DNA of 64,000 bases from Coralliovum pocilloporae (GTDB taxonomy: Bacteria; Pseudomonadota; Alphaproteobacteria; Rhizobiales; Cohaesibacteraceae). The position numbers and the translations under genes are program-made. Of the stretch, positions 1-8,566 are shown one piece after another (within the stretch, counting starts at the first letter, position 1; each line of letters starts with the position of its first letter). The stretch is taken from NCBI RefSeq assembly GCF_030845175.1, contig NZ_CP132542.1:3569501-3633500 (forward strand), written 5' to 3'. Below the pieces are notes generated by a model. It did no database searches, was not told the origin of the DNA, and saw nothing but the letters and a program-made list of their open reading frames with translations.

Positions 1-1242
1 ACGCAGAACTTCCGGCACCGTGATAGAACCATCTTCATTCTGGTAATTTTCAAGAACCGCAATGAGTGTACGCCCGACAGCCAGGCCGGAACCATTGAGT
101 GTGTGCGTAAAGCGCAGGGCTTTCTCACCCTCAACCCGATAGCGGGAGTTCATCCGGCGCGCCTGAAAATCACCACAGACAGAACAGCTTGAGATCTCGC
201 GATACATATCCTGCCCAGGCAGCCACACTTCGATGTCATAGGTCTTGCGGGCACCGAAGCCCATATCACCAGAGCAGAGCGTTACCGTACGATAATGGAG
301 ATCGAGCTTCTGCAACACCGTCTCGGCACATCCGCGCATCCGCTCCAGCTCATCCAGAGAATCCTCTTCCCGGGTAATGGACACCATCTCGACCTTGTTG
401 AACTGATGCTGACGCAACATGCCACGGGTATCACGACCCGCTGACCCCGCCTCCGAACGGAAACAATAGGTCAGAGCTGTAAATCTGAGCGGAAGTTCCT
501 GCTCGCTCAGGATCTGTTCCCGGGCCAGATTGGTAAGGGTAACCTCAGCGGTCGGGATCAGATAGCGCCCCTCTTCCGTACGAAACAGATCTTCGGCGAA
601 CTTTGGAAGCTGACCGGTGCCGAAAAGCACGTCATCACGCACGAGAACCGGTGTCGAAACCTCAAGATAGCCATGCTCTTTGGTATGCAGGTCAATCATG
701 AACTGCCCAAGAGCCCGCTCAAGACGCGCCAACTGACTGCGGAGAATAACAAAGCGCGCGCCAGACAATTTCGCAGCAAGCTCGAAATCCATCATGCCCA
801 GCGGCTCACCAAGGTCAAAGTGCTCTTTCGGCTGGAAACCCAGATCCGGCTTCTGACCCCATTTGTGCAGCTCGACATTATCGTCTTCATCCGCACCGAC
901 CGGCACATCATCGAGAGGAATATTGGGCAGGCTGGCCAGCGCTTCTTCCAGGTCTGCTGTCAGTGCGCGCTCGGTCTCTTCAGCCGTATGCAGGAAACTC
1001 TTGATCTGCGCCACTTCATCAATCAGCGCCTTGGCTTTTTCCTCATCGCCACTGCCTTTGGCCTTGCCAATTTCCTTTGATGCAGCATTCCGGCGCTCCT
1101 GGGCATCCTGAAGCGCCTGAACATGGGCACGGCGCCGTTCATCAAGCTCAAGCAGGTGAGCAGACGCGGGCGCAGCACTCCGTTTGGCGAGAGCAGCATC
1201 GAGAAGGTCGGGATTATCGCGAATCCATTTGATATCAAGCAT
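1..1242 (-). CDS. serS: Seryl-tRNA synthetase, 3' end cut by window edge
   Basis: Charges tRNA-Ser (and tRNA-Sec where present) with serine in the cytoplasm. Reading the minus strand from the ATG at 1242 gives 414 residues with no stop before the left edge; the family is usually about 425-430 residues, so only the last dozen or so are missing. The N-terminal 110 residues form the tRNA-binding coiled-coil arm (Arg, Glu, Lys and Ala rich). The class II catalytic core follows, with motif 2 around [20 protein letters not shown] and motif 3 near the visible end ([10 protein letters not shown]). It begins the same-strand run that contains tatC, 52 bases away. Identification is secure; only the C-terminal residues are unseen. 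Confidence 0.97.
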   Translation of the reverse strand, partial: MLDIKWIRDNPDLLDAALAKRSAAPASAHLLELDERRRAHVQALQDAQERRNAASKEIGKAKGSGDEEKAKALIDEVAQIKSFLHTAEETERALTADLEEALASLPNIPLDDVPVGADEDDNVELHKWGQKPDLGFQPKEHFDLGEPLGMMDFELAAKLSGARFVILRSQLARLERALGQFMIDLHTKEHGYLEVSTPVLVRDDVLFGTGQLPKFAEDLFRTEEGRYLIPTAEVTLTNLAREQILSEQELPLRFTALTYCFRSEAGSAGRDTRGMLRQHQFNKVEMVSITREEDSLDELERMRGCAETVLQKLDLHYRTVTLCSGDMGFGARKTYDIEVWLPGQDMYREISSCSVCGDFQARRMNSRYRVEGEKALRFTHTLNGSGLAVGRTLIAVLENYQNEDGSITVPEVLR

Positions 1243-1294
1243 AGCCGATTTCGATCAAAGACAGTGAGGAACCGAGCTGCTTGCAAAGCCGATG

Positions 1295-2074
1295 TCAGGC
1301 TGCTTCAGCTTCCGCCTCGGCCCGCTTCTTTTCAACCATGCGTACAGCGATGATGGATATTTCGTAGAGCAGCAATGTGGGAATCGCAAGGCCCAACTGG
1401 CTGATTGGATCAGGCGGTGTCAGGACAGCTGCAACGATAAAGGTAACCACCACTGCATATTTGCGTTTCTCTTTCAGACCTTGCGATCCGAGAAGACCGG
1501 CACGCGCACCGAGCGTCAGAACCACCGGCAACTGAAACACCAGACCAAACGCAAAGATCAGCGTCATGATCAGACCGAGATAATCACTGACCCGAGGCAG
1601 ATGTTCGATGGTAGCCTGCTCGGCTCCATGCTGCTCAAGAGACAGGAAGAACTGCATGGCAAGTGGCATGACCACAAAGAAGACCAGAGCCGCACCGATG
1701 GTAAAGAGGATCGGTGTCGCAATCAGATAGGGCAGAAATGCGCCCCGCTCATTGCGATATAGCCCTGGGGCAACGAACATGTAGATCTGGCTGGCGATCA
1801 CCGGAAAAGCCAGGAACAGAGCCCCGAAGAATGCCAGCTTCATCTGTGTGAAGAAGTATTCCTGCGGCGCGGTATAAATGAAGCGGATTTCACGCTCCAC
1901 CCCGGCAGCCTTCTCATAAGGCAGGATCAGGATATTGAAGATCTGGTCCGCGAAATAGAAGCAGACGACAAACATCACCACAAGCGCAATCACGGAATAG
2001 AACAGCCGTTGCCGCAGCTCTATCAAATGCGTGATCAGCGGCGCACGGCTGTCATCAATATCCTCTTGGCTCAT
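1295..2074 (-). CDS. tatC: Sec-independent protein translocase subunit TatC
   Basis: Polytopic inner-membrane core of the twin-arginine translocase, which recognises RR signal peptides on folded (often cofactor-containing) proteins. The 259 residues show six hydrophobic segments. The conserved N-terminal cytoplasmic stretch includes HLIELRQRL near residue 16. The first cytoplasmic loop has the family signature FVAPGLYRNER, whose Glu is needed for signal-peptide binding. A TPPDPISQ motif precedes the last helices, and the tail is Ala/Glu rich. The start overlaps the tatB stop by four bases (ATGA), which indicates translational coupling. The molybdenum hydroxylase and Rieske enzymes later in this window are cytoplasmic types and are not obvious Tat clients. 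Confidence 0.97.
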   Translation of the reverse strand: MSQEDIDDSRAPLITHLIELRQRLFYSVIALVVMFVVCFYFADQIFNILILPYEKAAGVEREIRFIYTAPQEYFFTQMKLAFFGALFLAFPVIASQIYMFVAPGLYRNERGAFLPYLIATPILFTIGAALVFFVVMPLAMQFFLSLEQHGAEQATIEHLPRVSDYLGLIMTLIFAFGLVFQLPVVLTLGARAGLLGSQGLKEKRKYAVVVTFIVAAVLTPPDPISQLGLAIPTLLLYEISIIAVRMVEKKRAEAEAEAA

Positions 2075-2589
2075 TCTTTGCCGTCCTTGCCAGCCACGTT
2101 TTGTGGCTCGTCCGGTTCATTCTTGACAGAAGCAGGCTCTGGAGCAGCTGCCGCAGACGGGCTTGAGACAGCTTCATCCAGACGCTTTGACCAGTCATCA
2201 GAAGCCTGCTGGTCACCGGCAGGTCCCGGGTTGGACACAGCAGGCGCCGCGGTCTCTGCAGCAGTTTCTGTCTTGTTGTCCGCAGATACATCTGAATTGA
2301 GATTCTTGTTGATGTCCGATTTGGTCTCTTCAATCGGGTCCATCAGGTCCTTTTTCAGATGTGCCAGAGGATCAATCGACTGAGCTTCCTTAAGCTCCTT
2401 CTGAAGCTGATCCAGTTCCGCCTCTTCAAGCGCACTGTTGAACTGCCTCTGAAAGTCACTTGCCATACGCTTGAAATTGCCGAATGTCCGACCGAAAGTG
2501 CGCAACATGCCAGGCAGATCCTTGGGTCCAACCACAAGGATCGCAACAGCCGCTACAACGAGAAGCTCAGTCCATCCGATATCAAACAT
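2071..2589 (-). CDS. tatB: Twin-arginine translocase subunit TatB
   Basis: Partner of TatC in the substrate-receptor complex. The 172-residue product begins MFDIGWTELL, with the TatB-typical Glu at residue 8. It has one membrane helix (about residues 7-21), the hinge Gly-Pro (VVGPKDLP), an amphipathic helix, and then a long charged, Pro/Ala-rich cytoplasmic tail. TatA proteins are shorter and lack this extended tail, which separates the two. It lies between tatA (46 bases upstream) and tatC (overlap of four bases), in the standard tatABC order. The tail (from about residue 100) is low-complexity and probably poorly conserved. Confidence 0.95.
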   Translation of the reverse strand: MFDIGWTELLVVAAVAILVVGPKDLPGMLRTFGRTFGNFKRMASDFQRQFNSALEEAELDQLQKELKEAQSIDPLAHLKKDLMDPIEETKSDINKNLNSDVSADNKTETAAETAAPAVSNPGPAGDQQASDDWSKRLDEAVSSPSAAAAPEPASVKNEPDEPQNVAGKDGKE

Positions 2590-2635
2590 TGCAACAAATC
2601 CAGCACAGGCTGAAAGCTGCGATCAGGTGATCTGA

Positions 2636-2860
2636 TCAGCCAGCTTTCGTGTTATCTTCGGATTTGCTCGTAGACGCATTCTCAGCGGCATCATGATCGA
2701 TGGTTTTCGGATCTTTGCCGGTATCATCCTCAGCCAGCCCCTTTTTGAAGCTGTTGATACCCTTGGCAACATCTCCCATCAGCTCGGAGATTTTACCGCG
2801 ACCAAACAACAATACGACGATCACGGCAATGATCACAATTTGCCAGAATCCGAGCGACAT
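2636..2860 (-). CDS. tatA: Twin-arginine translocase pore subunit TatA
   Basis: Small pore-forming Tat subunit, 74 residues. It has an N-terminal membrane helix ([19 protein letters not shown]), the [17 protein letters not shown] hinge and amphipathic helix, then an acidic/polar tail. The Phe-Gly pair at the end of the helix is characteristic of TatA. A good ribosome-binding site (AGGAG, 8 bases before the ATG) supports the start. It is the first gene of tatA-tatB-tatC. A short inverted repeat (GATCAG at 2621-2626 with CTGATC at 2632-2637) spans its stop codon and the gap before tatB; it may tune expression between TatA and TatB, but this is unproven. Confidence 0.96.
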   Translation of the reverse strand: MSLGFWQIVIIAVIVVLLFGRGKISELMGDVAKGINSFKKGLAEDDTGKDPKTIDHDAAENASTSKSEDNTKAG

Positions 2861-2953
2861 ACACCTAACTCCTTTGCCTTGTTCTATTCGAGGCGCGCCG
2901 CACTATTGCAAAAACAGCAACGCACCGCAACATATCACATTTGACGATCCCGT

Positions 2954-4051
2954 TTATTTTTCCATCGCCGGGAAGACCACGACGTCACGGCTGTCAAATT
3001 CCAGTCTTACATCCGTTCCGGGCTCCACCGAATGCCCGGCCCTCATATGAGCCACCAGTGATTTGTCCAAACCACTGACGGCAATATTCACATGATCAAT
3101 TTCACCGGCAAACCGACGGCTGATGACCCGTCCGTAAGGGCCATTGGCAGCCGCCGAAATTTTCACGGCCTGTGGCCGGATTCCAACCGTCACCACAGCC
3201 CCTTCATCGAGATCATTTGCCGGAAAATATCCAACTGCCGTTCTCACGACACCATTCGAAACCCAGCCCTCAATCTCGTTCATCGGGCTGAAGAACCGCG
3301 CGGCAAACAGGCTCTTCGGATTTTTATACATATCCTCGGGCGTTGAGGACTGAACGATCTGACCGGATCGCATCAAAACAATCCTGTCACTGGCCAGGAG
3401 CGCCTCTTCCGGATCATGGGTCACCAGAATACAGGTCGCGCGCATCTCCCGCAGGACAGCCAGAGTCTCATCCCGCACAGAATCCCTTAATCTCTGATCA
3501 AGGCCAGAGAATGGCTCATCCATGAGCAGAATACTGGGTCTCGGAGCCACGGCGCGTGCCAGAGCAACCCGCTGCTGCTCACCACCCGAGAGCGCATGCG
3601 GATAGTCATCCTTGTGAACGGTGAGACCAACCCGCTCCAGTGCCAGCTCGCCGCGCATCTGCGCGTCATGCCTCGACAGGCCTTTCAGTCCGAAGGTCAC
3701 ATTCTGCAGGACGGTCAAATGGGGAAACAGCGCAAAATCCTGAAACATCAGGCCAATGCCCCGGTTTTCAGGCGGAACAAAGGTCTTGCCTCCTGCGATC
3801 TCAACACCATCCACAAGGACCCGGCCAGAGGAAGGCCGTTCAATCCCGGCGGCAATGCGCAGCAGAGTAGTCTTGCCGCAACCGGAATGACCAAGCAGGG
3901 AAACAATCTCTCCAGGCGCAATATCCAGATCAATGCCCTTCAAGGATGGTTCACCCTCGTAGGCATGCTCGACACCCTCAAATGTCAGTCCGGAGGCAAA
4001 GCTGACACCAGCCGTCCCCTTCTCGCCCCAGCTATGCTCGTGTATCGCCAT
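2954..4051 (-). CDS. Orphan ABC transporter ATP-binding protein, FbpC/PotA-like
   Basis: Cytoplasmic ATPase of an importer-type ABC transporter, 365 residues. Walker A is GHSGCGKT (residues 54-61), the Q-loop Gln is near 104, the signature is LSGGEQQR (154-161), Walker B is SILLMDEP (173-180) and the H-loop His is 212. About 140 residues follow and resemble the TOBE regulatory domain of iron(III), sulfate, spermidine and sugar importer ATPases. The FbpC-like spacing and FALFPHLTV stretch favour an iron(III) or other anion/cation importer. No permease or binding protein lies nearby, so the ATPase must serve a transporter encoded elsewhere or shared. It sits 24 bases after scpB on the same strand, so it may be co-transcribed. 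Substrate is unknown. Confidence 0.85.
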   Translation of the reverse strand: MAIHEHSWGEKGTAGVSFASGLTFEGVEHAYEGEPSLKGIDLDIAPGEIVSLLGHSGCGKTTLLRIAAGIERPSSGRVLVDGVEIAGGKTFVPPENRGIGLMFQDFALFPHLTVLQNVTFGLKGLSRHDAQMRGELALERVGLTVHKDDYPHALSGGEQQRVALARAVAPRPSILLMDEPFSGLDQRLRDSVRDETLAVLREMRATCILVTHDPEEALLASDRIVLMRSGQIVQSSTPEDMYKNPKSLFAARFFSPMNEIEGWVSNGVVRTAVGYFPANDLDEGAVVTVGIRPQAVKISAAANGPYGRVISRRFAGEIDHVNIAVSGLDKSLVAHMRAGHSVEPGTDVRLEFDSRDVVVFPAMEK

Positions 4052-4075
4052 GATCCATTTATGCTGTTGTTCAGA

Positions 4076-4786
4076 TCATGACTGCGGCGAGTCTGACCCA
4101 TCCTTGGCCGACATGTCGTCCTTTTCATCGGAAAGGTCAAGGAGATCGATCAAATCTTCCTCATCAAGAGGGTCTTCATCTTCTGTCAGTTCGGAATCAT
4201 CAGACGGGTTGGGGATGGAAAAACTCGACGGTATTCCGGTCTCCAGCAGCCCGGCTCCCTTCAATTCATCAAGCCCTGGAAGGTCACGGATTGATTCAAG
4301 AACAAAGTGATCAAGAAACGCTTCTGTGGTCCCGTACGTGATCGGACGGCCCGGCGTCCGCCTGCGCCCCCGCATGCGAATCCATCCCGTCTCAAGCAAC
4401 ACGTCCAGTGTGCCCTTGGAAATGGAAACGCCGCGAATATCCTCCAGCTCGGCTCTTGTGACCGGTTGGTGATAAGCGATAATAGCCAGGGTTTCCAACG
4501 CAGCTCGTGAGAGTTTGCGCGGCTCAACCGCCTCGATCTTCATCATATAGGAGAGGTCAGACGCCGTTCGGAACGCCCACTTGTCCGCCACACGAATGAG
4601 GTTTACCCCACGCCCTGAATACGCCGTCTGCAGTTCCTGCAATAACTTCGGCACATTTGCCCCTTCCGGCAGACGGTTGATCAGAAGAATTTCACCCAGC
4701 GGCTCTTTCGAGGCAAACAGCAGCGCTTCCAGCATCCTCAAATGCTGGCGCTCTTCCTCAGGTGCAAAATGGGTTACGTTGCTCAT
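4076..4786 (-). CDS. scpB: Segregation and condensation protein B
   Basis: Winged-helix (kite) subunit that binds the ScpA kleisin in the SMC-ScpAB condensin, which compacts and segregates the chromosome. The 236 residues show the typical opening (LRMLEALLFASKEPL), the conserved LSRAALETLAIIAYHQPVTR segment around residue 95, the helix-turn-helix stretch IRGVSISKGTL and the YGTTEAFLDHF strand near residue 150. The last 45 residues are a strongly acidic Asp/Glu/Ser tail that is probably disordered. It starts 12 bases after scpA, so the two are coupled. SMC itself is not in the window. Confidence 0.95.
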   Translation of the reverse strand: MSNVTHFAPEEERQHLRMLEALLFASKEPLGEILLINRLPEGANVPKLLQELQTAYSGRGVNLIRVADKWAFRTASDLSYMMKIEAVEPRKLSRAALETLAIIAYHQPVTRAELEDIRGVSISKGTLDVLLETGWIRMRGRRRTPGRPITYGTTEAFLDHFVLESIRDLPGLDELKGAGLLETGIPSSFSIPNPSDDSELTEDEDPLDEEDLIDLLDLSDEKDDMSAKDGSDSPQS

Positions 4787-4798
4787 ATCCTTCGGGCC

Positions 4799-5635
4799 TT
4801 ACTGTTTATCTTCACTATCCGTTCGCTTCTTCACATAGAGCGAAGCAAAAGGCTCCGACTGTCGTAATTCCAACTGCCCTTCCCTGACCAGTTCCAGTGA
4901 GGCGGAAAAAGAGCTGGCGAGAACAGTAGCCCGCTGTTCCGGCGTTACCAGATAATCCACAAGGAAGCGGTCAATGGGGGTCCAGTCCTTCAACCCGCCC
5001 ATCAGGCGGGTCAGAATATCCCGCGCATCCTGAAGCGACCAGACTTTCCTCTGCCTCACATGCACCGTGGAAACGGACTGACGCTGACGCTGGGATGCGT
5101 ACGCAATCAGAAGGTCATAGAGAGTAGCGGAAAAAACGCTGCGACTTTCAACAATAACCTGCTCCGGCATCCCTCGTCCGTGCACGTCACGCCCCAGGCG
5201 ATCCCGGTTGACCAATCGCCGCGCCGCATCCCGCATAGCTTCCAGCCGTTGCAGTTTGAAGGCCAGAATAGCGGCAAGCTCCTCACCGCTCGGCTCGTCA
5301 TCTTCTTCAGGTTCGGGCAGAAGCAGGCGGGATTTCAGATAAGCAAGCCATGCAGCCATAACCAGATAGTCAGCCGCCAGCTCAATTCTCATCTGTCGCA
5401 GTTCAGCAATAAATCCGAGATATTGCTCTGCGAGTTCCAGAATGGAAATTTTGCTGAGATCCACTTTCTGGGATCGTGCCAGGCTGAGCAGCAGGTCGAG
5501 CGGGCCTTCAAATCCGTCAACATCGACAACAAGAGAGGGTTCTGACGCAGCCTTGTCGGCTGTCGGCTGGTAACCGAACTCAGATTGCTCTGGCAACCCC
5601 GGTTCCTTGCTGTCTTCCGTCAAACGCCCGCTCAC
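4799..5635 (-). CDS. scpA: Segregation and condensation protein A (kleisin)
   Basis: Kleisin subunit bridging the SMC dimer and recruiting ScpB. The product is 278 residues from a GTG start. The conserved N-terminal helix appears at about residues 36-60 (VDVDGFEGPLDLLLSLARSQ) and the second conserved block is YLVMAAWLAYLKSRLLLP. A basic central linker and a C-terminal winged-helix region (FSASLELVREGQLELRQ) follow. An N-terminal extension of about 35 polar residues precedes the core, so a later start cannot be excluded, although I saw no better ribosome-binding site. Only six bases separate it from the nagZ stop, so nagZ, scpA and scpB form one transcription unit. Confidence 0.94.
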   Translation of the reverse strand: MSGRLTEDSKEPGLPEQSEFGYQPTADKAASEPSLVVDVDGFEGPLDLLLSLARSQKVDLSKISILELAEQYLGFIAELRQMRIELAADYLVMAAWLAYLKSRLLLPEPEEDDEPSGEELAAILAFKLQRLEAMRDAARRLVNRDRLGRDVHGRGMPEQVIVESRSVFSATLYDLLIAYASQRQRQSVSTVHVRQRKVWSLQDARDILTRLMGGLKDWTPIDRFLVDYLVTPEQRATVLASSFSASLELVREGQLELRQSEPFASLYVKKRTDSEDKQ

Positions 5636-5641
5636 TTCTCA

Positions 5642-6652
5642 TCAGACTACACGACCGAGCAGTTCATCAAATTCCGCTTCAGCCGCAGCCCGATCCAGAG
5701 GTTCAGGCCTGACAAGGCGCGCGGTAGCCGAACTGCACCGCTCAAGCGCCACCCCATCCAGATGGGGGGAAGCTTTCGCAACATCCTTCATATCACGAAA
5801 ATCGCCGTTGCAGTGAAGAGCAAGATCACATCCGGCCTGAAAAACAGCTTCAGTCCGCTCAACCATGGTCCCGCTAAGGGCTTTCATGGAGAGGTCATCG
5901 CTCATAATCGCGCCGGAAAACCCGATATCCTGGCGCATCACGTCCTGAACCAGCCGGGACGATGTGGTGGCCGGAGCATCAGGGTCAATGGCTTCAAACA
6001 CCACATGCGCGGTCATGGCAAGCGCTTCATCAGCAAAAGCCCTGAAGGGTGCGAAATCCCTCTCATCCAGCGTCGCGCGATCTGTGGAAACGCGCGGCAG
6101 AGCAAGATGGCTGTCCACATTCGCCCGCCCATGCCCCGGAATATGCTTGATGACCGGGCTGACACCACCGGCCCGCAATCCATCTATAGCAGCACCAGCC
6201 AGCCGGATAATCTGCTCTGGCTCAAGACCATAAGCCCGATCCCCGATAATCGGATCAGCACCTGAAACCGGAACATCCAGGACAGGCAGGCAGTCAACAT
6301 TGATCCCGAGTTCATACAGATCATCCGCAATCAGCCGTGTCCCGAGCCAGGCACAGCGAAGACCCGCCTCAAAATCACGCTCATAAAGCGATGCATAGAC
6401 TGAACCGGAGGGATACAATCGCCAGACAGGCGGTTTCAGACGCTGAACGCGCCCGCCTTCCTGATCGATCAGAACCGGCGCATCCGACCTGCCAACAGCA
6501 GACCGGAACGCCTGCACCAAATCAGAGATCTGCGCCTTGCTCTCACAATTTCGCTGAAAGAGAATCAGTCCCCAGGGGCATTCATCCGCAAAGAACTGCA
6601 GTTCATCGGGCGTCAGAGAATACCCCTGACACCCGGAAATAAAAGCCTTCAT
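5642..6652 (-). CDS. nagZ: Beta-N-acetylhexosaminidase NagZ (GH3)
   Basis: Cytoplasmic peptidoglycan-recycling enzyme that removes N-acetylglucosamine from anhydro-muropeptides; in many bacteria its products influence beta-lactamase induction. The 336-residue protein is the compact single-domain form. It carries the GH3 signature KHIPGHGR (residues 169-176, the His of PGHG being the general acid/base) followed by DSHLALP, and the nucleophile motif MSDDLSM (250-256). There is no signal peptide, consistent with cytosolic action. Its position between the SPOR protein and scpA matches the usual alphaproteobacterial order and places a cell-wall gene beside other envelope genes. Confidence 0.95.
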   Translation of the reverse strand: MKAFISGCQGYSLTPDELQFFADECPWGLILFQRNCESKAQISDLVQAFRSAVGRSDAPVLIDQEGGRVQRLKPPVWRLYPSGSVYASLYERDFEAGLRCAWLGTRLIADDLYELGINVDCLPVLDVPVSGADPIIGDRAYGLEPEQIIRLAGAAIDGLRAGGVSPVIKHIPGHGRANVDSHLALPRVSTDRATLDERDFAPFRAFADEALAMTAHVVFEAIDPDAPATTSSRLVQDVMRQDIGFSGAIMSDDLSMKALSGTMVERTEAVFQAGCDLALHCNGDFRDMKDVAKASPHLDGVALERCSSATARLVRPEPLDRAAAEAEFDELLGRVV

Positions 6653-6670
6653 GCCGATCCGCCCTGCTTG

Positions 6671-8500
6671 TTATTGCACGCGGCGAACAAGGCAGTCAGC
6701 GCCTGCAGCTTTCAGATTTTCGCAGAACTTGATTGCTTCTGCTCTTGTCGACATAGGACCGACACCTGCACGATAGTACACACCGCGGTCACCAAGATCA
6801 GCCGGCTGGATATGAACAGGCTGCACGGCCAGCAGGCCAGGATAACGGCGTTGCAGACTGCTGTAGGCATTCCGAGCCTGATCTTCGCTACGCTGGGAAG
6901 AGACCTGAACCACATAACCGGACCTGAGGCCTGTTCCCGTGGCTGGTCGTGTCAGTTCCGGTGTTGTCGTCTCAGCCACTGGAGCCGTTGGAGCCGCGGG
7001 CGTCGTCACAGTAGACTGCGTTTCTGCCACCGGCTGCGTCTGCACAACAGGCGTGGTATCAGCAACACTTGCCGTTACAACTGGCTGCGGCGGTGTCGGA
7101 CGTGCGAGCGGGATCGGCACATTGGCCGGAGTACCTTCAGCCTGTTCGACGACACCATCATCGTTCAAACGACCAAGCAACTCGTTGGCAGCAGCTGTCG
7201 TGCCATCCACCTGGGACGTCTGGCTGACAGGCGACGGCAATGTTGTTTCCGGAGTTGTCGGAGTAACGGCAGCCACAGTCGTCGTTGAGATCGGTTTTGG
7301 CGCGGAAGGCTCATTGCCGACAATCGTGCCATCCGGCTTGACGATAACTGTACGAACCTTTTTGGGGCCGATACGTTCAGAGGACGAGCCTGTTCGAATA
7401 CCGGCATCACTCGTTGAAGCGACACCCGGCAGGGCTTCGCCAGTGCCAGTGTTCTGATCACCACCAAGGCTGATGACACGCGTCACTGACCGCTCACCAC
7501 CAGATGTATTCAGATCAATGGGCTTTTCCTCGCTGGAGACAAGACGTTCCGCATTCGGATTATCTCCGCCAACGCGATCATAGATAGCTTTGTTCTGATG
7601 CGGGATTTCCTTGCCACCCGGATCGTCCGGAACAGCTTTGACAGGGCTCGTATCAGCTTTGATTATTGGCGGAGGTGTCGTCGCATCAACACTGGAGCTG
7701 CGATACGCAAAGACGCCACCAACACCGATAACCAGAACGGCCAGAACAGCACCAGCAGCAAAGAGCGCCTTACGACCACCATTTTCCGACACCGGGGCAG
7801 ACCTCAGAACATCATCTGAATGCGGTGGCAGCACACCGGAGCGCTCTTCGTAAGCGTCGTAATCCTGATCGTCCGAATAAGCGCCTGAGGCAGAATCAAG
7901 ATCAACCGGAGCATAAGAACCAAAGTTGCCGTCATCCTGGGGCGTTGAGCCACCAGCCTGCTGATCAAAATATCCGTATGTGCTGGCTTGCGGCATAATT
8001 GGTGCTTCATACGCGCCAGGCTGATCAGAGTAATACCCCTGCTCCTGCCCTGAATAAGCGTCGGCCGCATTATCTGCCTGGTAATAGGATGACTGCGCAG
8101 CATCGCCATGACCAGACTGCTGGTAGCCGCCATCATCGACAGCGTAACCCTGGTCATATCCCGCCTGGTCATACCCGCCCGGTCCGGCATCCTCGTGGGA
8201 ATAATCCGCATAACTCTGGGGGGTCTGAGCGGCTGCCTGAGGGGCCGCCTGCCCGGTCGCCCGTGAATCATATGCAGCCCGAACCTCTTCAAACAGCTCA
8301 GCCTCAAGGTCAGACGTGATCTGGTCCGTCACCGAGGTAGTGGATACTGGGGCATTGGATACGGAGGCCTGCTGCAGCGGCTCGGCTGCCTGCTGAGCAT
8401 ACGGATCGCTCTCGCTTACAATTCTTGCCAGCTCAGCAAGAGGGTCTTCAGCGGGTTCAACCGCCTGAGCGGAGCTATCTTGATATTTACGATCTATCAT
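6671..8500 (-). CDS. Large membrane-anchored SPOR-domain protein
   Basis: Probable cell-division protein that binds denuded septal peptidoglycan through its C-terminal SPOR domain. The 609 residues are arranged as follows: a cytoplasmic N-terminal region (about 1-240) unusually rich in Tyr, Gln, Asp, Gly and Ala; one membrane helix (about 245-266, ALFAAGAVLAVLVIGVGGVF); a long Pro/Thr/Val-rich periplasmic linker; and a SPOR domain over roughly the last 80 residues, starting SGYVVQVSSQRSEDQA. Two Cys lie in the SPOR domain (EFCENL-type segment and DCLV). It sits between argS and nagZ, the customary alphaproteobacterial location. The linker is low complexity, so similarity outside the SPOR domain will be weak. 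A strong hairpin lies just upstream (8524-8551). Confidence 0.88.
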   Translation of the reverse strand: MIDRKYQDSSAQAVEPAEDPLAELARIVSESDPYAQQAAEPLQQASVSNAPVSTTSVTDQITSDLEAELFEEVRAAYDSRATGQAAPQAAAQTPQSYADYSHEDAGPGGYDQAGYDQGYAVDDGGYQQSGHGDAAQSSYYQADNAADAYSGQEQGYYSDQPGAYEAPIMPQASTYGYFDQQAGGSTPQDDGNFGSYAPVDLDSASGAYSDDQDYDAYEERSGVLPPHSDDVLRSAPVSENGGRKALFAAGAVLAVLVIGVGGVFAYRSSSVDATTPPPIIKADTSPVKAVPDDPGGKEIPHQNKAIYDRVGGDNPNAERLVSSEEKPIDLNTSGGERSVTRVISLGGDQNTGTGEALPGVASTSDAGIRTGSSSERIGPKKVRTVIVKPDGTIVGNEPSAPKPISTTTVAAVTPTTPETTLPSPVSQTSQVDGTTAAANELLGRLNDDGVVEQAEGTPANVPIPLARPTPPQPVVTASVADTTPVVQTQPVAETQSTVTTPAAPTAPVAETTTPELTRPATGTGLRSGYVVQVSSQRSEDQARNAYSSLQRRYPGLLAVQPVHIQPADLGDRGVYYRAGVGPMSTRAEAIKFCENLKAAGADCLVRRVQ

Positions 8501-8523
8501 TCGTCAGTGCCTGTCTGCTCCAA

Positions 8524-8551
8524 GCGGCCTATTGAACGTTCAACAGGCCGC
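8524..8551 (-). promoter_or_regulatory. 14-base-arm hairpin between argS and the SPOR gene
   Basis: A 28-base near-perfect inverted repeat lies in the 66-base gap between the argS stop and the SPOR protein start. The outer arms are GCGGCCT and AGGCCGC and the centre is TTGAACGTTCAA. The one imperfect pair is a G-U wobble if the RNA is made from the minus strand, the direction of both flanking genes. There is no run of U after it, so it is not a standard intrinsic terminator. It could be an operator, an RNA-processing or stability element, or an attenuator. No function is shown. Confidence 0.6.
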
Positions 8552-8566
8552 GGGATGTTTAGGCGC

